A stretch of 64,000 bases of DNA from Treponema socranskii subsp. buccale. GTDB lineage: Bacteria; Spirochaetota; Spirochaetia; Treponematales; Treponemataceae. How positions within the stretch are numbered: the stretch's first letter is position 1; each line of letters starts with the position of its first letter. A program made the position numbers and the translations under genes. Positions 23,962 to 32,948 of this stretch are shown piece after piece. The notes under the pieces are model-generated. The model saw only the letters and a program-made list of their open reading frames with translations, was not told where the DNA came from and ran no database searches. The DNA lies in contig NZ_CP054258.1 of NCBI RefSeq assembly GCF_024181585.1, positions 2,356,001 to 2,420,000 on the forward strand. Reading direction: 5' to 3'.

Positions 23962-24845
23962 AACAAGACAGAACAAACAGCCGTTCTCCGGTAACCGTTT
24001 TTTTAACAATCATATTGGTAATTCAGCTCATCGTCGTGCTGTATCCCATTGCGTTTACGATCAGCGCGGCCTTTACAAAATCGAATTCACTTGCGGCGAC
24101 ATCGATCGTACCCTTCCCCCGCAATCCGTCGCTGTTCCAGTTCCGGCGCCTGCTGACGCCCGCCAATCAATTCGTTAAAGGTACGACGGACGTGCTCGGT
24201 ACCAATTACGTGCACTGGTATCTGAATACGCTGCAAATCGCATGTATGAATACCGTGCTTACGGTTCTCCTGTGCAGTACGGTCGGGTATATTTTTTCAC
24301 GCTTTACGTTTCCGTTCCGCAAAACGGTTATGGCGTCGATGATCATTCTCCAAATGTTTCCGAGCTTTATCGGAATGATCGCGACCTATGTCATCCTGTG
24401 GAAAATCAACGGCCTCAATACCTTGTGGGGACTCGTGCTCGTCTATGCCGCGGGAAGCCTGCCGTTCAATTCGTGGCTTATGAAGGGCTACTTCGATACG
24501 GTTCCGAAAGAACTCGCGGAAGCGGCGTATATAGACGGCGCTTCTCCGTTTACGGCTTTTGCCCGTGTCGTTTTGCCGGCCGCAAAACCGCAGCTCGTAT
24601 TCCTTACGCTTACGAGTTTTACCGGGCCGTGGATGGACTTTATCTTTCCGCGCCTCGTGCTCAGAAGCGACGACAAAAAAACGCTTGCGGTCGGTCTCTA
24701 CGAAATGATAAGCGGCCGCGCTGCCGATAACTTTACGATGTTCGCAGCAGGAGCGCTTCTCGTCGCAGTGCCGTTTACCGTTTTATTTATGCTCGGACAA
24801 AAAGCGCTCATTCAATCCCTCGCCGGAACGGGCGGGAAGGAATAA
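23958..24845 (+). CDS. malG: Maltodextrin ABC transporter permease, MalG-like
   Basis: The 295-residue inner-membrane protein has six hydrophobic segments and the second-subunit EAA loop AEAAYIDGASPFTAFARVVLP. The C-terminus PFTVLFMLGQKALIQSLAGTGGKE resembles the MalG tail that reaches the MalK dimer. It forms the channel with the MalF-like protein, with which it overlaps by four bases. The amylase lipoprotein gene begins four bases after its stop, so the three genes are one transcriptional unit. Length and motif order are normal for the family. Confidence 0.94.
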   Translation: MKQDRTNSRSPVTVFLTIILVIQLIVVLYPIAFTISAAFTKSNSLAATSIVPFPRNPSLFQFRRLLTPANQFVKGTTDVLGTNYVHWYLNTLQIACMNTVLTVLLCSTVGYIFSRFTFPFRKTVMASMIILQMFPSFIGMIATYVILWKINGLNTLWGLVLVYAAGSLPFNSWLMKGYFDTVPKELAEAAYIDGASPFTAFARVVLPAAKPQLVFLTLTSFTGPWMDFIFPRLVLRSDDKKTLAVGLYEMISGRAADNFTMFAAGALLVAVPFTVLFMLGQKALIQSLAGTGGKE

Positions 24846-24849
24846 TCAC

Positions 24850-26475
24850 ATGAAACGCGTATTACTGTTGCCGCTTGCGCTCTGCGGTATGCTGCCGTTT
24901 TTTTCGTGCAGCTCTTCTCCGAAAAGCGCTTCCCGCTCGCGGCACGCTTCCGAAAAATCCTCACCTATCGTACGCTTGGCGGATAAGCCGTCGGAAGGCG
25001 TGTACTACAGTCTTTTCGTGCGCTCCTTTGCCGATTCGAACGGCGACGGAATCGGCGACTTTGCCGGCATTATCAAAAAACTCGATTATTTGAACGACGG
25101 TGACGACGCAACGACGGACGACCTCGGTATCACGGGTATTTGGCTTTTGCCGATCTATCCGTCGCAGTCGTATCACGGTTACGACGTCGACGATTATTAT
25201 AACGTCAACCCCGATTACGGCACGATGGGGGATTTTGAGAAACTGCTCGCCGAATGCAAAAAGCGCGGTATTTCGGTGATACTCGATATGACGTGCAATC
25301 ATTCGTCCGTTTACAATCAGTGGTTTATCGATTCGCGCAATCCCGCAGACAGTCACCGCACGTGGTATCGATGGATTTCACCCGACGACACCCGCTATAA
25401 TATGCGTCAGCAGATTTGGGGACACAACGTATGGAATTATTCAGACGGCTATTATTATTCGGGGATTTTTTCTCCGAATATGCCGGATTACAATCTCGAC
25501 GACGGCGCCCTTCGAGCGGAATTTAAAAAAGTGATGAAGTTTTGGCTCGACAAGGGCGTTGACGGTTTCCGTTACGATGCCGCAAGTCATGTGTATAACA
25601 GCGCAAAGACGCTTCCGGGTACGAATTCGGTTGCAAAAGGCGTCGCGTGGTGGAAAGAAATCGTCGGTTACGACAAGAGCGTAAAGCCCGACGCGTACAT
25701 AGTGGGCGAAGTATGGGAGGCGACTTCGACGCGCGCCGAATATATGGCGGGTTTGGGATCGACGTTTCATTTCGATATGGGAACGAAGATTATCGATGAA
25801 GTGAGAAGCGGGAGCGCTGCGAATAATAATTTCGCAAATGCGCTGCAGAGCGAATACGAACGGTATGCCGAATCGAATCCGAATTATATCGATGCGCCGT
25901 TTTTAACAAATCACGATCAAAATCGCATTGCAGGATATCTGCGCGGAAACACGGCGCAGCTGAAGCTCGCCGCGGCGATGTATATATTTGCGGAAGGCAT
26001 ACCGTTTATATACTACGGAGAAGAGATCGGTATGATGGGCGCAAAGCCCGACGAACAGATCCGAACGCCGATGCTGTGGAATAAGGCGGGCAAAGACAAG
26101 CTGCAGACGACGTGGGAAACGTCGCGTTACAATAAAAATACGCTCAGCGTTGCGGAACAGAAAAAAGATCCCGATTCGCTGCTTGAATTTTACAAACGCA
26201 TTATCAGGGTAAAGACGGCGCATCCGGCTTTATTCGCCGGCCGCTTTACCGCCGTCAACACGGGAAACGAATTCGTTTCTTCGTGGGCTATGAAAAGCGA
26301 AACGGAAACGGCGTTCGTGCTGCACAATCTTTCACCGGAAACGGCCGCCGTTCCCCTTCCGCGCGAATACCTTATGCCTGTCGTATTTTCGACATATCCC
26401 GGCACTGTGTTCGACGACAAGGGAAACCTTACGATTCCTCCTCTGTGTACGGTCGTCCTTGCAAAAAACAGGTGA
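24850..26475 (+). CDS. Alpha-amylase-family (GH13) lipoprotein
   Basis: The 541-residue enzyme has a lipoprotein signal with lipobox FFSC and a GH13 barrel. Region I is DMTCNHSS near residue 147, region II GFRYDAASH near 241 with the nucleophile aspartate, region III GEVWE near 287 with the acid/base glutamate, and region IV TNHDQNR near 355. VYYSLFVRSFADSNGDGIGDF with its DGIGD turn is typical of oligo-glucanases and amylases. Lipid anchoring places it at the cell surface or in the periplasm, where it would shorten starch or dextrins for the adjacent importer. It follows malG by four bases and ends before a terminator at 26482. Exact specificity (alpha-amylase or oligo-1,6-glucosidase) cannot be fixed. 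Confidence 0.92.
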   Translation: MKRVLLLPLALCGMLPFFSCSSSPKSASRSRHASEKSSPIVRLADKPSEGVYYSLFVRSFADSNGDGIGDFAGIIKKLDYLNDGDDATTDDLGITGIWLLPIYPSQSYHGYDVDDYYNVNPDYGTMGDFEKLLAECKKRGISVILDMTCNHSSVYNQWFIDSRNPADSHRTWYRWISPDDTRYNMRQQIWGHNVWNYSDGYYYSGIFSPNMPDYNLDDGALRAEFKKVMKFWLDKGVDGFRYDAASHVYNSAKTLPGTNSVAKGVAWWKEIVGYDKSVKPDAYIVGEVWEATSTRAEYMAGLGSTFHFDMGTKIIDEVRSGSAANNNFANALQSEYERYAESNPNYIDAPFLTNHDQNRIAGYLRGNTAQLKLAAAMYIFAEGIPFIYYGEEIGMMGAKPDEQIRTPMLWNKAGKDKLQTTWETSRYNKNTLSVAEQKKDPDSLLEFYKRIIRVKTAHPALFAGRFTAVNTGNEFVSSWAMKSETETAFVLHNLSPETAAVPLPREYLMPVVFSTYPGTVFDDKGNLTIPPLCTVVLAKNR

Positions 26476-26481
26476 CGGGAA

Positions 26482-26531
26482 GGGGCTGTCCTTTGTGAAG
26501 TTTTCAATCACTTCCGGGACAGCCCCTTTTT
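26482..26531. terminator. Terminator between the amylase gene and fadL (converging)
   Basis: GGGGCTGTCC (26482-26491) pairs with GGACAGCCCC (26517-26526), with GAAG/CTTC inside, followed by TTTTTC. It lies between convergent genes and can serve the plus strand. The arms repeat the GGGGCTGTC ends of the element at 2859-2998. Confidence 0.85.
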
Positions 26532-26556
26532 CAACGGTTTTATCGATTGATATCGC

Positions 26557-27813
26557 TTATATGGGGAGCCGGTAAGCTGCGCCGATGCTCGTTATAAAGA
26601 CCTGCTTGTTGAGTTTAGTTTCTACGGCTCCGCCTCCGATATAATAATCCTGCTTAAAATACTGTATGTACATAAGACCGAGCGTGAGCGTAAGATTGTC
26701 GATCGGCCGGTATTCGACACCGGTACCGATCGCGAGGCTGTCCAACACGGGGCTAAAAGCGCTGTTTACCGTGTCCTTTGTCCCCCGGTTGCCGTAGGAC
26801 AATCCCAAACTCGCCGTCACTTTATCGTTGATGTCGTAGTCCGCTCCGGCCGCCAATTCCCATGAATCGCTGTAGTCGGATTTGCCGAACACCGAATTGA
26901 GCTGAGCGAACGAGTTGAAGTAGTAGTTAAAGCTTGCGGATACGTACAGCGGCTTCAGCACTTGATAGCCCGCTCCCATGTTCAACGCCGCGGGCAAATC
27001 GGTATGGAACGTTTCACCGTCAACGATTCCGAGGTTGCTGCCGAGCATTCCTTTGGCGTTTTTCACTTCGTATTTCATATCGGAATGGAGTTGGAACTGC
27101 GTCGAGAGCGTAAGGGCGGGAAAGGGGCGCACGTTGATGCCGAACACGCCGCCGATGCCGAAAGCGCTCGCATCGTAGCTGATTTTATTTCCCTGATTAA
27201 CGCCGACAAAAGTTGCATCATCGCTCTTTAACTCCATCGATTGCGTCGCCTGGAGCAGGCGGAGCGCGCCGGAAAACGAGATGAAATTTTTCAGGCAGTA
27301 CGTAAATCCGACCTGCTCTCCGTAAGTCATGGACGAAAGCTCTACCGAATGATTTCGTGCGGATGAGGGAAAATGTGTTGCTAATGCGGCAGCAGTTGCG
27401 GTCGTACCGTCTTTGTACGAAAGTTTTCCGCCGCCGGCGTAGATACCGAAATTTCCGAATACGGCAAAGGGTCCGTGTTTGTATACGATATCGGCGTTCG
27501 GGTAGAGCCATACGGCCGTCTTATCGCTGAAATCTTTTCCGTTCGGATAGAGCGGAATTGCACCCTTTGGAAACGAGTTCGTGTATTTTTTAAATACGAA
27601 TTGATTGCCCGCATCGAAGTACAAACCGTCTTCCAAAAAGCCCGTACCCGCGATATTGTAAAAGACCGCTTCGGGGCGTTTCGCTTCCGCATTGCGGCTC
27701 GGATTTCGTAAGTATCCGGGGTTCATATTCGTTTTGTTTTCAACACCGTCGGCAAAAGCCGCGGCTCCGGCAAGTGCAGCGATGAGCGCTGCGACAATGA
27801 TCGATTTCTTCAT
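26557..27813 (-). CDS. FadL/OmpP1/TodX-family outer-membrane protein
   Basis: The 418-residue protein has a signal peptide (MKKSIIVAALIAALAGAAAFADG) and the FadL signature: NMNPGYLRNPSRNAEAKRPEAVFYNIAGTGFLEDGLYFDAGNQ. The rest is made of alternating beta-strands ending in VFITSIGAAYRLPI. FadL proteins are 14-stranded barrels that take up hydrophobic molecules such as long-chain fatty acids across the outer membrane. Treponemes cannot make their own fatty acids efficiently and usually keep several FadL genes, which fits. The ATG at 27813 has GGAGGT just upstream, and that ribosome site abuts the end of repeat copy C. No operon partner is adjacent. Confidence 0.9.
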   Translation of the reverse strand: MKKSIIVAALIAALAGAAAFADGVENKTNMNPGYLRNPSRNAEAKRPEAVFYNIAGTGFLEDGLYFDAGNQFVFKKYTNSFPKGAIPLYPNGKDFSDKTAVWLYPNADIVYKHGPFAVFGNFGIYAGGGKLSYKDGTTATAAALATHFPSSARNHSVELSSMTYGEQVGFTYCLKNFISFSGALRLLQATQSMELKSDDATFVGVNQGNKISYDASAFGIGGVFGINVRPFPALTLSTQFQLHSDMKYEVKNAKGMLGSNLGIVDGETFHTDLPAALNMGAGYQVLKPLYVSASFNYYFNSFAQLNSVFGKSDYSDSWELAAGADYDINDKVTASLGLSYGNRGTKDTVNSAFSPVLDSLAIGTGVEYRPIDNLTLTLGLMYIQYFKQDYYIGGGAVETKLNKQVFITSIGAAYRLPI

Positions 27814-27818
27814 ATTAC

Positions 27819-28186
27819 CTCCCATAAAAACTTTTGCAGAAAGTAAGAGCCTTCGGCTCGTTCTGCAAAGAACTGATTCTACGTGTCCGCTTTCGCGGAC
27901 TTCGAATCAACTTTCGAAAAAGTTTTTAGCCGTGCGCACACCGCGCACACGTTCAATGGTCGAGTTTGCAAAATAAAGCGTATCGTATTCATACGATTTT
28001 TATCGAAACGCTACGTATACACATCTTCTGCAAACATCCGCGCAAACTCGAGATAAGAACGCTGCGATTTCGAGCAGTGCACAGAAATCGCGAGTGTCTC
28101 CTATAAATAAAAAACGCTTCGGCATTTTTTGTCTCCGGACTTTAGCGACGGCGATATTTCAGACGGCGCTTTTTATCGCACCTCCT
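27819..28186 (-). repeat. Dispersed structured intergenic repeat, copy C
   Basis: This 368-bp copy, read on the minus strand, starts with GGAGGTGCGATAAAAAG and ends in the GGAGGT that serves fadL. The terminal module 27826-27927 repeats the closing stem AAAAACTTTT/AAAAGTTTTT and the three inner hairpins; the third loop is GAA instead of GGA. It keeps the long middle section seen in copy A. Upstream of it (28187-28230) a degraded piece resembles the element's other end, as if copies had stacked. Confidence 0.85.
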
Positions 28187-28230
28187 CATAAAAACCTTAT
28201 ACGGAATGTCAGAGTCTGCGGCGCAGCGCT

Positions 28231-28515
28231 TTTAAACCTTCCTTAAAATTGCACAGCGAGTAAATCTTCGGATTTAGGAGCCGTGCAATTCGTGCGCGAG
28301 CGCGCACACGTATATCCGCGAGTTTTCAAAAAAAACTCGAAGTTAAACGAGACGCGCCATTTCAGCATCTCGTTTAAACCTTCCTTAAAATTGCACAGCG
28401 AGTAAATCTTCGGATTTAGGAGCCGTGCAATTCGTGCGCGCAAGCGCACACGTACATCCGCGAGTTTTCGAAAGAAAACTCGAAGTTAAACGAGACGCGC
28501 CATTTCAGCGGCTCG
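28231..28515 (-). repeat. Two tandem 142/143-bp structured repeats
   Basis: Two units begin at 28231 and 28373, and the first bases of a third begin at 28516. Read on the minus strand each unit contains a string of hairpins: AAACGAG/CTCGTTT, CGAGTTTT/AAAACTCG, CGTGTGCGC/GCGCACG, and AATTGCAC/GTGCAATT enclosing AAATC-CGAA-GATTT. The units differ by only a few bases, mostly in loops (TTGC or GCTC, CTTTCG or TTTTTTG). They share the CTGAAATNNCGC and GTGTGCGC motifs with the longer dispersed repeat. They fill the region upstream of fadL and downstream of the M16-like gene. No protein is recognised in them. Confidence 0.85.
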
Positions 28516-28546
28516 TTTAAACCTCGGTACCCGTAAACATCGGCTG

Positions 28547-31420
28547 TTACCGCTTCGAATCTTTCGAATAAAGGCCGAGCGGCGCCGTTTCGGAAAAATA
28601 TGCTTTATACACGCTCAACGCTTTTTCCCGCGTAAGCTCGTCGATAATTTCGTATGCGTCAAGGTACGAGCGCGCATCGGCGAGCGTATCGCCCTTCGCT
28701 CCCGCTTCAAGCCCTTCGTGTATAAGAAGCGCCGTTCCCCTGTTTGTCTGCGTCCCCGAAAGTTTTTCGATCACCCAATTTCTCAGCAGCTCTTCTTTGA
28801 TTTGCGGAAACGATGTTTCGTTTTCCAATTCTTTGCCGAACGCGGCAACCGCACTTGCATACATTTTATCGGTTGAGGAAGTACGGCGCGCGTGAGAAAA
28901 AGTTATGACGGCAGCCTGCATCGCATACGTCGAACCGTCCGCGTGTACGGCGGTATCGGCTGATATGCGGCGCGCATCTTTTTGGAGACGGGCGCACAGC
29001 GCATACAGGAACGCATTGAATACGGTACAATCGTCCGTGCCCGCAGGAGGAGAAGGAAGCCAATACTGTACGGGATCCGAAAAATCGGTCGTCGGAACAA
29101 GCGTTTCGGGACGGGGGCCCGCATCTTTTGCCGCGACATCGGTAAAAAAAAGATGGCGGAGCGCGACGAAAATTTTTTTATTATCCGGAAAAACCGGAAC
29201 CGCTGTCAAAGACGTTCTTTCGTTTCTCGGTTTTTGTTCGGCAAGCATACCGAGCGACGAAGCGAGAGCGTCGCGTATAAGGGGAACGTCGAATTTGCCG
29301 GTAACGATAAGCGTATAACGCCCGGCATCGAGAAGCGACGGATAAGCTGCGAGGACTGCCGCATATTGCGTTCCTTCGAGAATATCCCGATTACTGTCGA
29401 ATACCGCGGTGTACGGAGTATCCGGAAAGAGAGCGGCGACGGCGCGGCTGTACAATTGATTTGCGGTGTTTCCGTCACGCAGTCTTTTTTGCGATCGCGC
29501 ATTGTACACAAGTCCGTCCGCTTGAGACGGCTGAATATCGCCGTAGATGAGCGCGTGCGATATGCACGGAATAATAACGCTCATATCGTCCGCAAAACTT
29601 TCGACCGAAATCGTTCCGCTCGTCAAATCGATTTCCGCACGAACGGAAGGAGTACCGTCGATCGTACCGAGTTTTTTTTGCATATCGATTTCTTTTTGAA
29701 TATTGTCCGCAAGCGCATAGATGAGTATGGAAAAAAATCCGGGATTCGCCGCGGAACCGAGCTCGCCGCCGCTTACGGAAAGCATGAGAAGAGCGGTCGA
29801 TGAAAAATCGTTTTGTTTGCATACGACGGGAATGCCGTTTGCAAGCGTAAACGATGAAAACGCGGCGCGGTTTTGTGCGCGGTAAAATGCCGCACCGGAA
29901 ATCTCATTTTCATTTTTATCCGCCGTTTCTTCGGCGATATTGTTTTTTTGAATGTTTTTATACAATTCCTGCGTATACCACGATCCGTTTTTTTGCGTTA
30001 TCGATTCGTAGCCCGCAGCGGCGAACGCTTTTGCATAACGCTTGTAGATGCCGCTGTTGACGAGTACAAACACAAAGGGCGATTCTTCGGAATACGCATC
30101 TTCAAACGCCCGGACGTCAAAATTAATAATAGTATCGGTTCGTGAAAAAAGCCGTTCGATAAGCGGCATCGCTTTTTCTTCCTCGGAACGGCATAGGTCC
30201 GCCGCCCACAGTTCGGAAAGAGCCGTCATAAGCGCTCCGGGATTTCCGAAGAGCTCCCGATACGATGCGATAAGATTTTCTTTCGCATATATGAGTTCGT
30301 CGCTTGAAAGCGCTTTCGCGGCGTTTTCTATACATGAAAGAAATGCCGCGCTCTGTTTTACGGGAGATGTTTTCGATTTTTCAAAAAGCGCTTGAAAAAC
30401 GAGGCGCGCCTTTCCGCCGCTATGAACGGCAGCCGCATCGATGTAGTCGGGAGAGCGGATACCGAGCTCTTTATGAGACAGCACCGCCGATTTAAAAGAC
30501 GATGCGCGCTCGTTAAATGCCGCGCCTGCAATATCGGCTTCCGATGCGGAAAGCTCCGTATATTGTACGACGATCTGCGTCAAGTCCGAAGAAAAAAGCG
30601 GATCGCTTATGACAAACTTTTTTTGCCGCGCTTTATTACCGCCGGATTCCGCCGCACTCTTTTTCCCGCGTGATATGTACTCCGCAGTAAGCGACGGCCG
30701 TAAACCGAACGTTTTTTCCGCAGCTTTAAGCATCGCGGTCTTTTGCATACCGCCGCTTATAAAAAGCGCACTGTTGTTCGGTACGTAATATGACCGGGCA
30801 ATATTCATAAGAACGGAACGGACACCGGCAAGCGGCATTTTCATAAAGAGTGCGGGATATACGCCGCTGTTTTGCTTCCACGGTTCGCCGGCGTATATAC
30901 GCGCATCCATACTCGAATTGATAAAACCCGCCGCGCTGAGCGAATAATTCATCGATTCGTTTTTCATCGCGGTAAAGTGCGTGCGGATGAGTTCGTCGTC
31001 GAACGAAGGATCGAACGCGCAATGTGCAAGCGCTTCGAGCGTTTTTTCAAGATCCGAAGGAGCCGCCGTCAGAGTACAGCGGACGGCATCGACCGTACAG
31101 GAAACTTTTGCAGCCGAAAGCATATCGCTGCCGCTCCGTGTCGGATCGGACGCTTGCCCCGCACGGGTGAAGAGGCGCGCATACAGAGGGAAAAAACCGG
31201 CCGTTTCGGGAGTTTGAGCGTTTGTGCCCGCACGTACCGCGTATTCGATTCTTATCGGAGCCGCCGAAAAATCTTCGAGGACAAAGACGCGCATACCGTT
31301 TTCAAGCGTATATTCGGCAAAGTTCGACGGAGAAAATCCGTCGGCGCCTGCAGCGGAAAAAATGCAGAACGCAAAGAGAAAAATAAAAACGGAAGAGCGA
31401 ATCGATTGTCGGAACATCAT
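28547..31420 (-). CDS. M16 peptidase-like secreted protein without zinc-binding motifs
   Basis: The 957-residue protein has a signal peptide (SVFIFLFAFCIFSAAGADG) and two M16 (pitrilysin/insulinase) halves. The first begins YTLENGMRVFVLEDFSAAPIRIEYAVRAGTNAQ and the second FTLANGIPVVCKQNDFSSTALLMLSVSGGELG. In each half the place where active enzymes have HxxEH holds GFFPLYARLF or GFFSILIYAL, so the zinc ligands are absent. It may be a non-catalytic scaffold, as some M16 partners are, acting in the periplasm or outer membrane. Two adjacent ATGs (31420 and 31417) are possible starts. The tandem repeats lie just downstream. Its length is typical of full two-half M16 proteins. Confidence 0.85.
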   Translation of the reverse strand: MMFRQSIRSSVFIFLFAFCIFSAAGADGFSPSNFAEYTLENGMRVFVLEDFSAAPIRIEYAVRAGTNAQTPETAGFFPLYARLFTRAGQASDPTRSGSDMLSAAKVSCTVDAVRCTLTAAPSDLEKTLEALAHCAFDPSFDDELIRTHFTAMKNESMNYSLSAAGFINSSMDARIYAGEPWKQNSGVYPALFMKMPLAGVRSVLMNIARSYYVPNNSALFISGGMQKTAMLKAAEKTFGLRPSLTAEYISRGKKSAAESGGNKARQKKFVISDPLFSSDLTQIVVQYTELSASEADIAGAAFNERASSFKSAVLSHKELGIRSPDYIDAAAVHSGGKARLVFQALFEKSKTSPVKQSAAFLSCIENAAKALSSDELIYAKENLIASYRELFGNPGALMTALSELWAADLCRSEEEKAMPLIERLFSRTDTIINFDVRAFEDAYSEESPFVFVLVNSGIYKRYAKAFAAAGYESITQKNGSWYTQELYKNIQKNNIAEETADKNENEISGAAFYRAQNRAAFSSFTLANGIPVVCKQNDFSSTALLMLSVSGGELGSAANPGFFSILIYALADNIQKEIDMQKKLGTIDGTPSVRAEIDLTSGTISVESFADDMSVIIPCISHALIYGDIQPSQADGLVYNARSQKRLRDGNTANQLYSRAVAALFPDTPYTAVFDSNRDILEGTQYAAVLAAYPSLLDAGRYTLIVTGKFDVPLIRDALASSLGMLAEQKPRNERTSLTAVPVFPDNKKIFVALRHLFFTDVAAKDAGPRPETLVPTTDFSDPVQYWLPSPPAGTDDCTVFNAFLYALCARLQKDARRISADTAVHADGSTYAMQAAVITFSHARRTSSTDKMYASAVAAFGKELENETSFPQIKEELLRNWVIEKLSGTQTNRGTALLIHEGLEAGAKGDTLADARSYLDAYEIIDELTREKALSVYKAYFSETAPLGLYSKDSKR

Positions 31421-31601
31421 AAAGCTATTGTATCATATCGTATATGCTTTCAACAGCATAGCCTTCGACCGACAGCCGCGCGCATTTTTCGCACAAGCCC
31501 CGCATTCGAATACGATACCCTACAATATATACAATGACGGTGCGATAAAGATACACGGAATACGACGATCGCCTTCGGTTTTTTGCACCCGCCCTGTTCG
31601 A

Positions 31602-32945
31602 TCACATGAGTTTTTTCAGCATCGAAACGAGGCGGTCTTTTTCGATCAAGTCGATGGGGCGGCCTTCGGAAAATTTATGCGCACCTTCGGTAAAGGCGCC
31701 CGCCGTTATGCAAAAGCCCTTGTCGCATTTTATGTCGCGGAGCTTTGAATGAAATTCACGCACGTACAATTCGCCGATCGCTCCGGTACTGCGGTAAAAA
31801 CGGAACAGCTCGGAATCTTCCCAGCGGGGCGTATCGACGGTGCAGAGGATTTCGACGAACTCCTGCGTCACCGTAGCGTCTTCGATCTTTACCGTCGCAT
31901 CGGAATAATACGAAGTGACAAAGCGGCGGCAGAGCGCGACGAAATCGGCCGTCGGCGACATGATATAGGTTTGCAGATTTGCGTTCGTATTGAGTTCCTG
32001 ATAACGCTGGATCAGGGCGGGCACGTCTTTATAGCCCGGCACCGTATCCTGTATCTCTTTGAGATACGTGAGCGCTTTGCCGATATTCTTTTGCGCGAGA
32101 TGCGCGTTTGCGAGCCGGTAGCGCAGCATCGTCACCAGGTCGAGGGGAACGTTTTCGAGCTTTAAGCCGATTTCGTAATCCTGCTCGGCAAGCTGATATT
32201 GATTTGCGTGCTCGTGAATCAAACCCGCCGAAAGGCAGGATTGGGCGCCGTACTGCGGATCGGGGCGCAAATGCATAAACACTTTGAGCGCTTTATCGCC
32301 GTAACCCGTTTTATCCATCGCCGTCGCGATCGCAAAAAGCGCGTCTTTGTCGGCAGGGTTTTCATCGAGCACGCGGCGCAAAAACGGAATGCTTTCACGG
32401 TAGTGCTGCGATTTAAAATACGAAAGCCCGAGCGGCTCGTCCGTTTCCGCCGCATCGGGATTGATAGATCTCGCTTTTCTGAGACACAGAACGGCTTTTT
32501 CGTATTCGTTTTTTTGATACATGAGCCGACCGAGATAAAAGTTTGCATCGAAATTGTCGGGTTCGAATTTGCATGCGGCTAAAAGTCCTCGCTCGGCGTC
32601 TTCGAATCTTTCTATATGGAAAGCGGAAATGCCCTGCCGCGCCGCGGTCTTTCCCGCATCGATTTCGACGTGCGTCGGTATCAAATCGAAAAGGAGATTG
32701 TAGAGCGGAAACGCTTTATCCCAATTCTGCTCGTCGTAATACAGATCTCCGAGCGTCGTAAGCGCCTGCACGTTGCGCGGATCGTGCGCGAGTTTTTTCG
32801 AGCATTCGCGGATAATGAAGCGTCTCGCTTTTTGTTTGCCGCGCGCGCCGACACCCCGTGCCGCTGCCGAGCGAAGCACCGAAACGAGAGAAACGACGAC
32901 GGCCGCAAAAACGATTGCTGCTAAAATCGGTATGGCTGCATCCAT
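31602..32945 (-). CDS. Membrane-anchored TPR protein with C-terminal Mrr/restriction-endonuclease-like domain
   Basis: The 447-residue protein has one N-terminal membrane segment (AAIPILAAIVFAAVVVSLVSVL). Six or more TPR units follow at about residues 55-300, for example ALTTLGDLYYDEQNWDKAFPLYNLL and FDANFYLGRLMYQKNEYEKAVLCLRKA. The last 110 residues (PRWEDSELFRFYRS, FHSKLRDIKCDKGFCITAGAFTEGAHKFSEGRPIDLIEKDRLVSML) resemble the Mrr-type nuclease fold, with the IDLI strand and a preceding GxxI strand. The usual acidic/QxK catalytic pair is not clear, so it may be inactive. The aminotransferase gene ends four bases upstream, suggesting one operon. The function is unknown; a scaffold role is likely. 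Confidence 0.8.
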   Translation of the reverse strand: MDAAIPILAAIVFAAVVVSLVSVLRSAAARGVGARGKQKARRFIIRECSKKLAHDPRNVQALTTLGDLYYDEQNWDKAFPLYNLLFDLIPTHVEIDAGKTAARQGISAFHIERFEDAERGLLAACKFEPDNFDANFYLGRLMYQKNEYEKAVLCLRKARSINPDAAETDEPLGLSYFKSQHYRESIPFLRRVLDENPADKDALFAIATAMDKTGYGDKALKVFMHLRPDPQYGAQSCLSAGLIHEHANQYQLAEQDYEIGLKLENVPLDLVTMLRYRLANAHLAQKNIGKALTYLKEIQDTVPGYKDVPALIQRYQELNTNANLQTYIMSPTADFVALCRRFVTSYYSDATVKIEDATVTQEFVEILCTVDTPRWEDSELFRFYRSTGAIGELYVREFHSKLRDIKCDKGFCITAGAFTEGAHKFSEGRPIDLIEKDRLVSMLKKLM

Positions 32946-32948
32946 GTG

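Noticed and set aside
28243-28449. Small minus-strand frame in the tandem repeats
   Set aside because: It is made entirely of the hairpin units and repeats itself; a structural RNA or DNA role is more likely.
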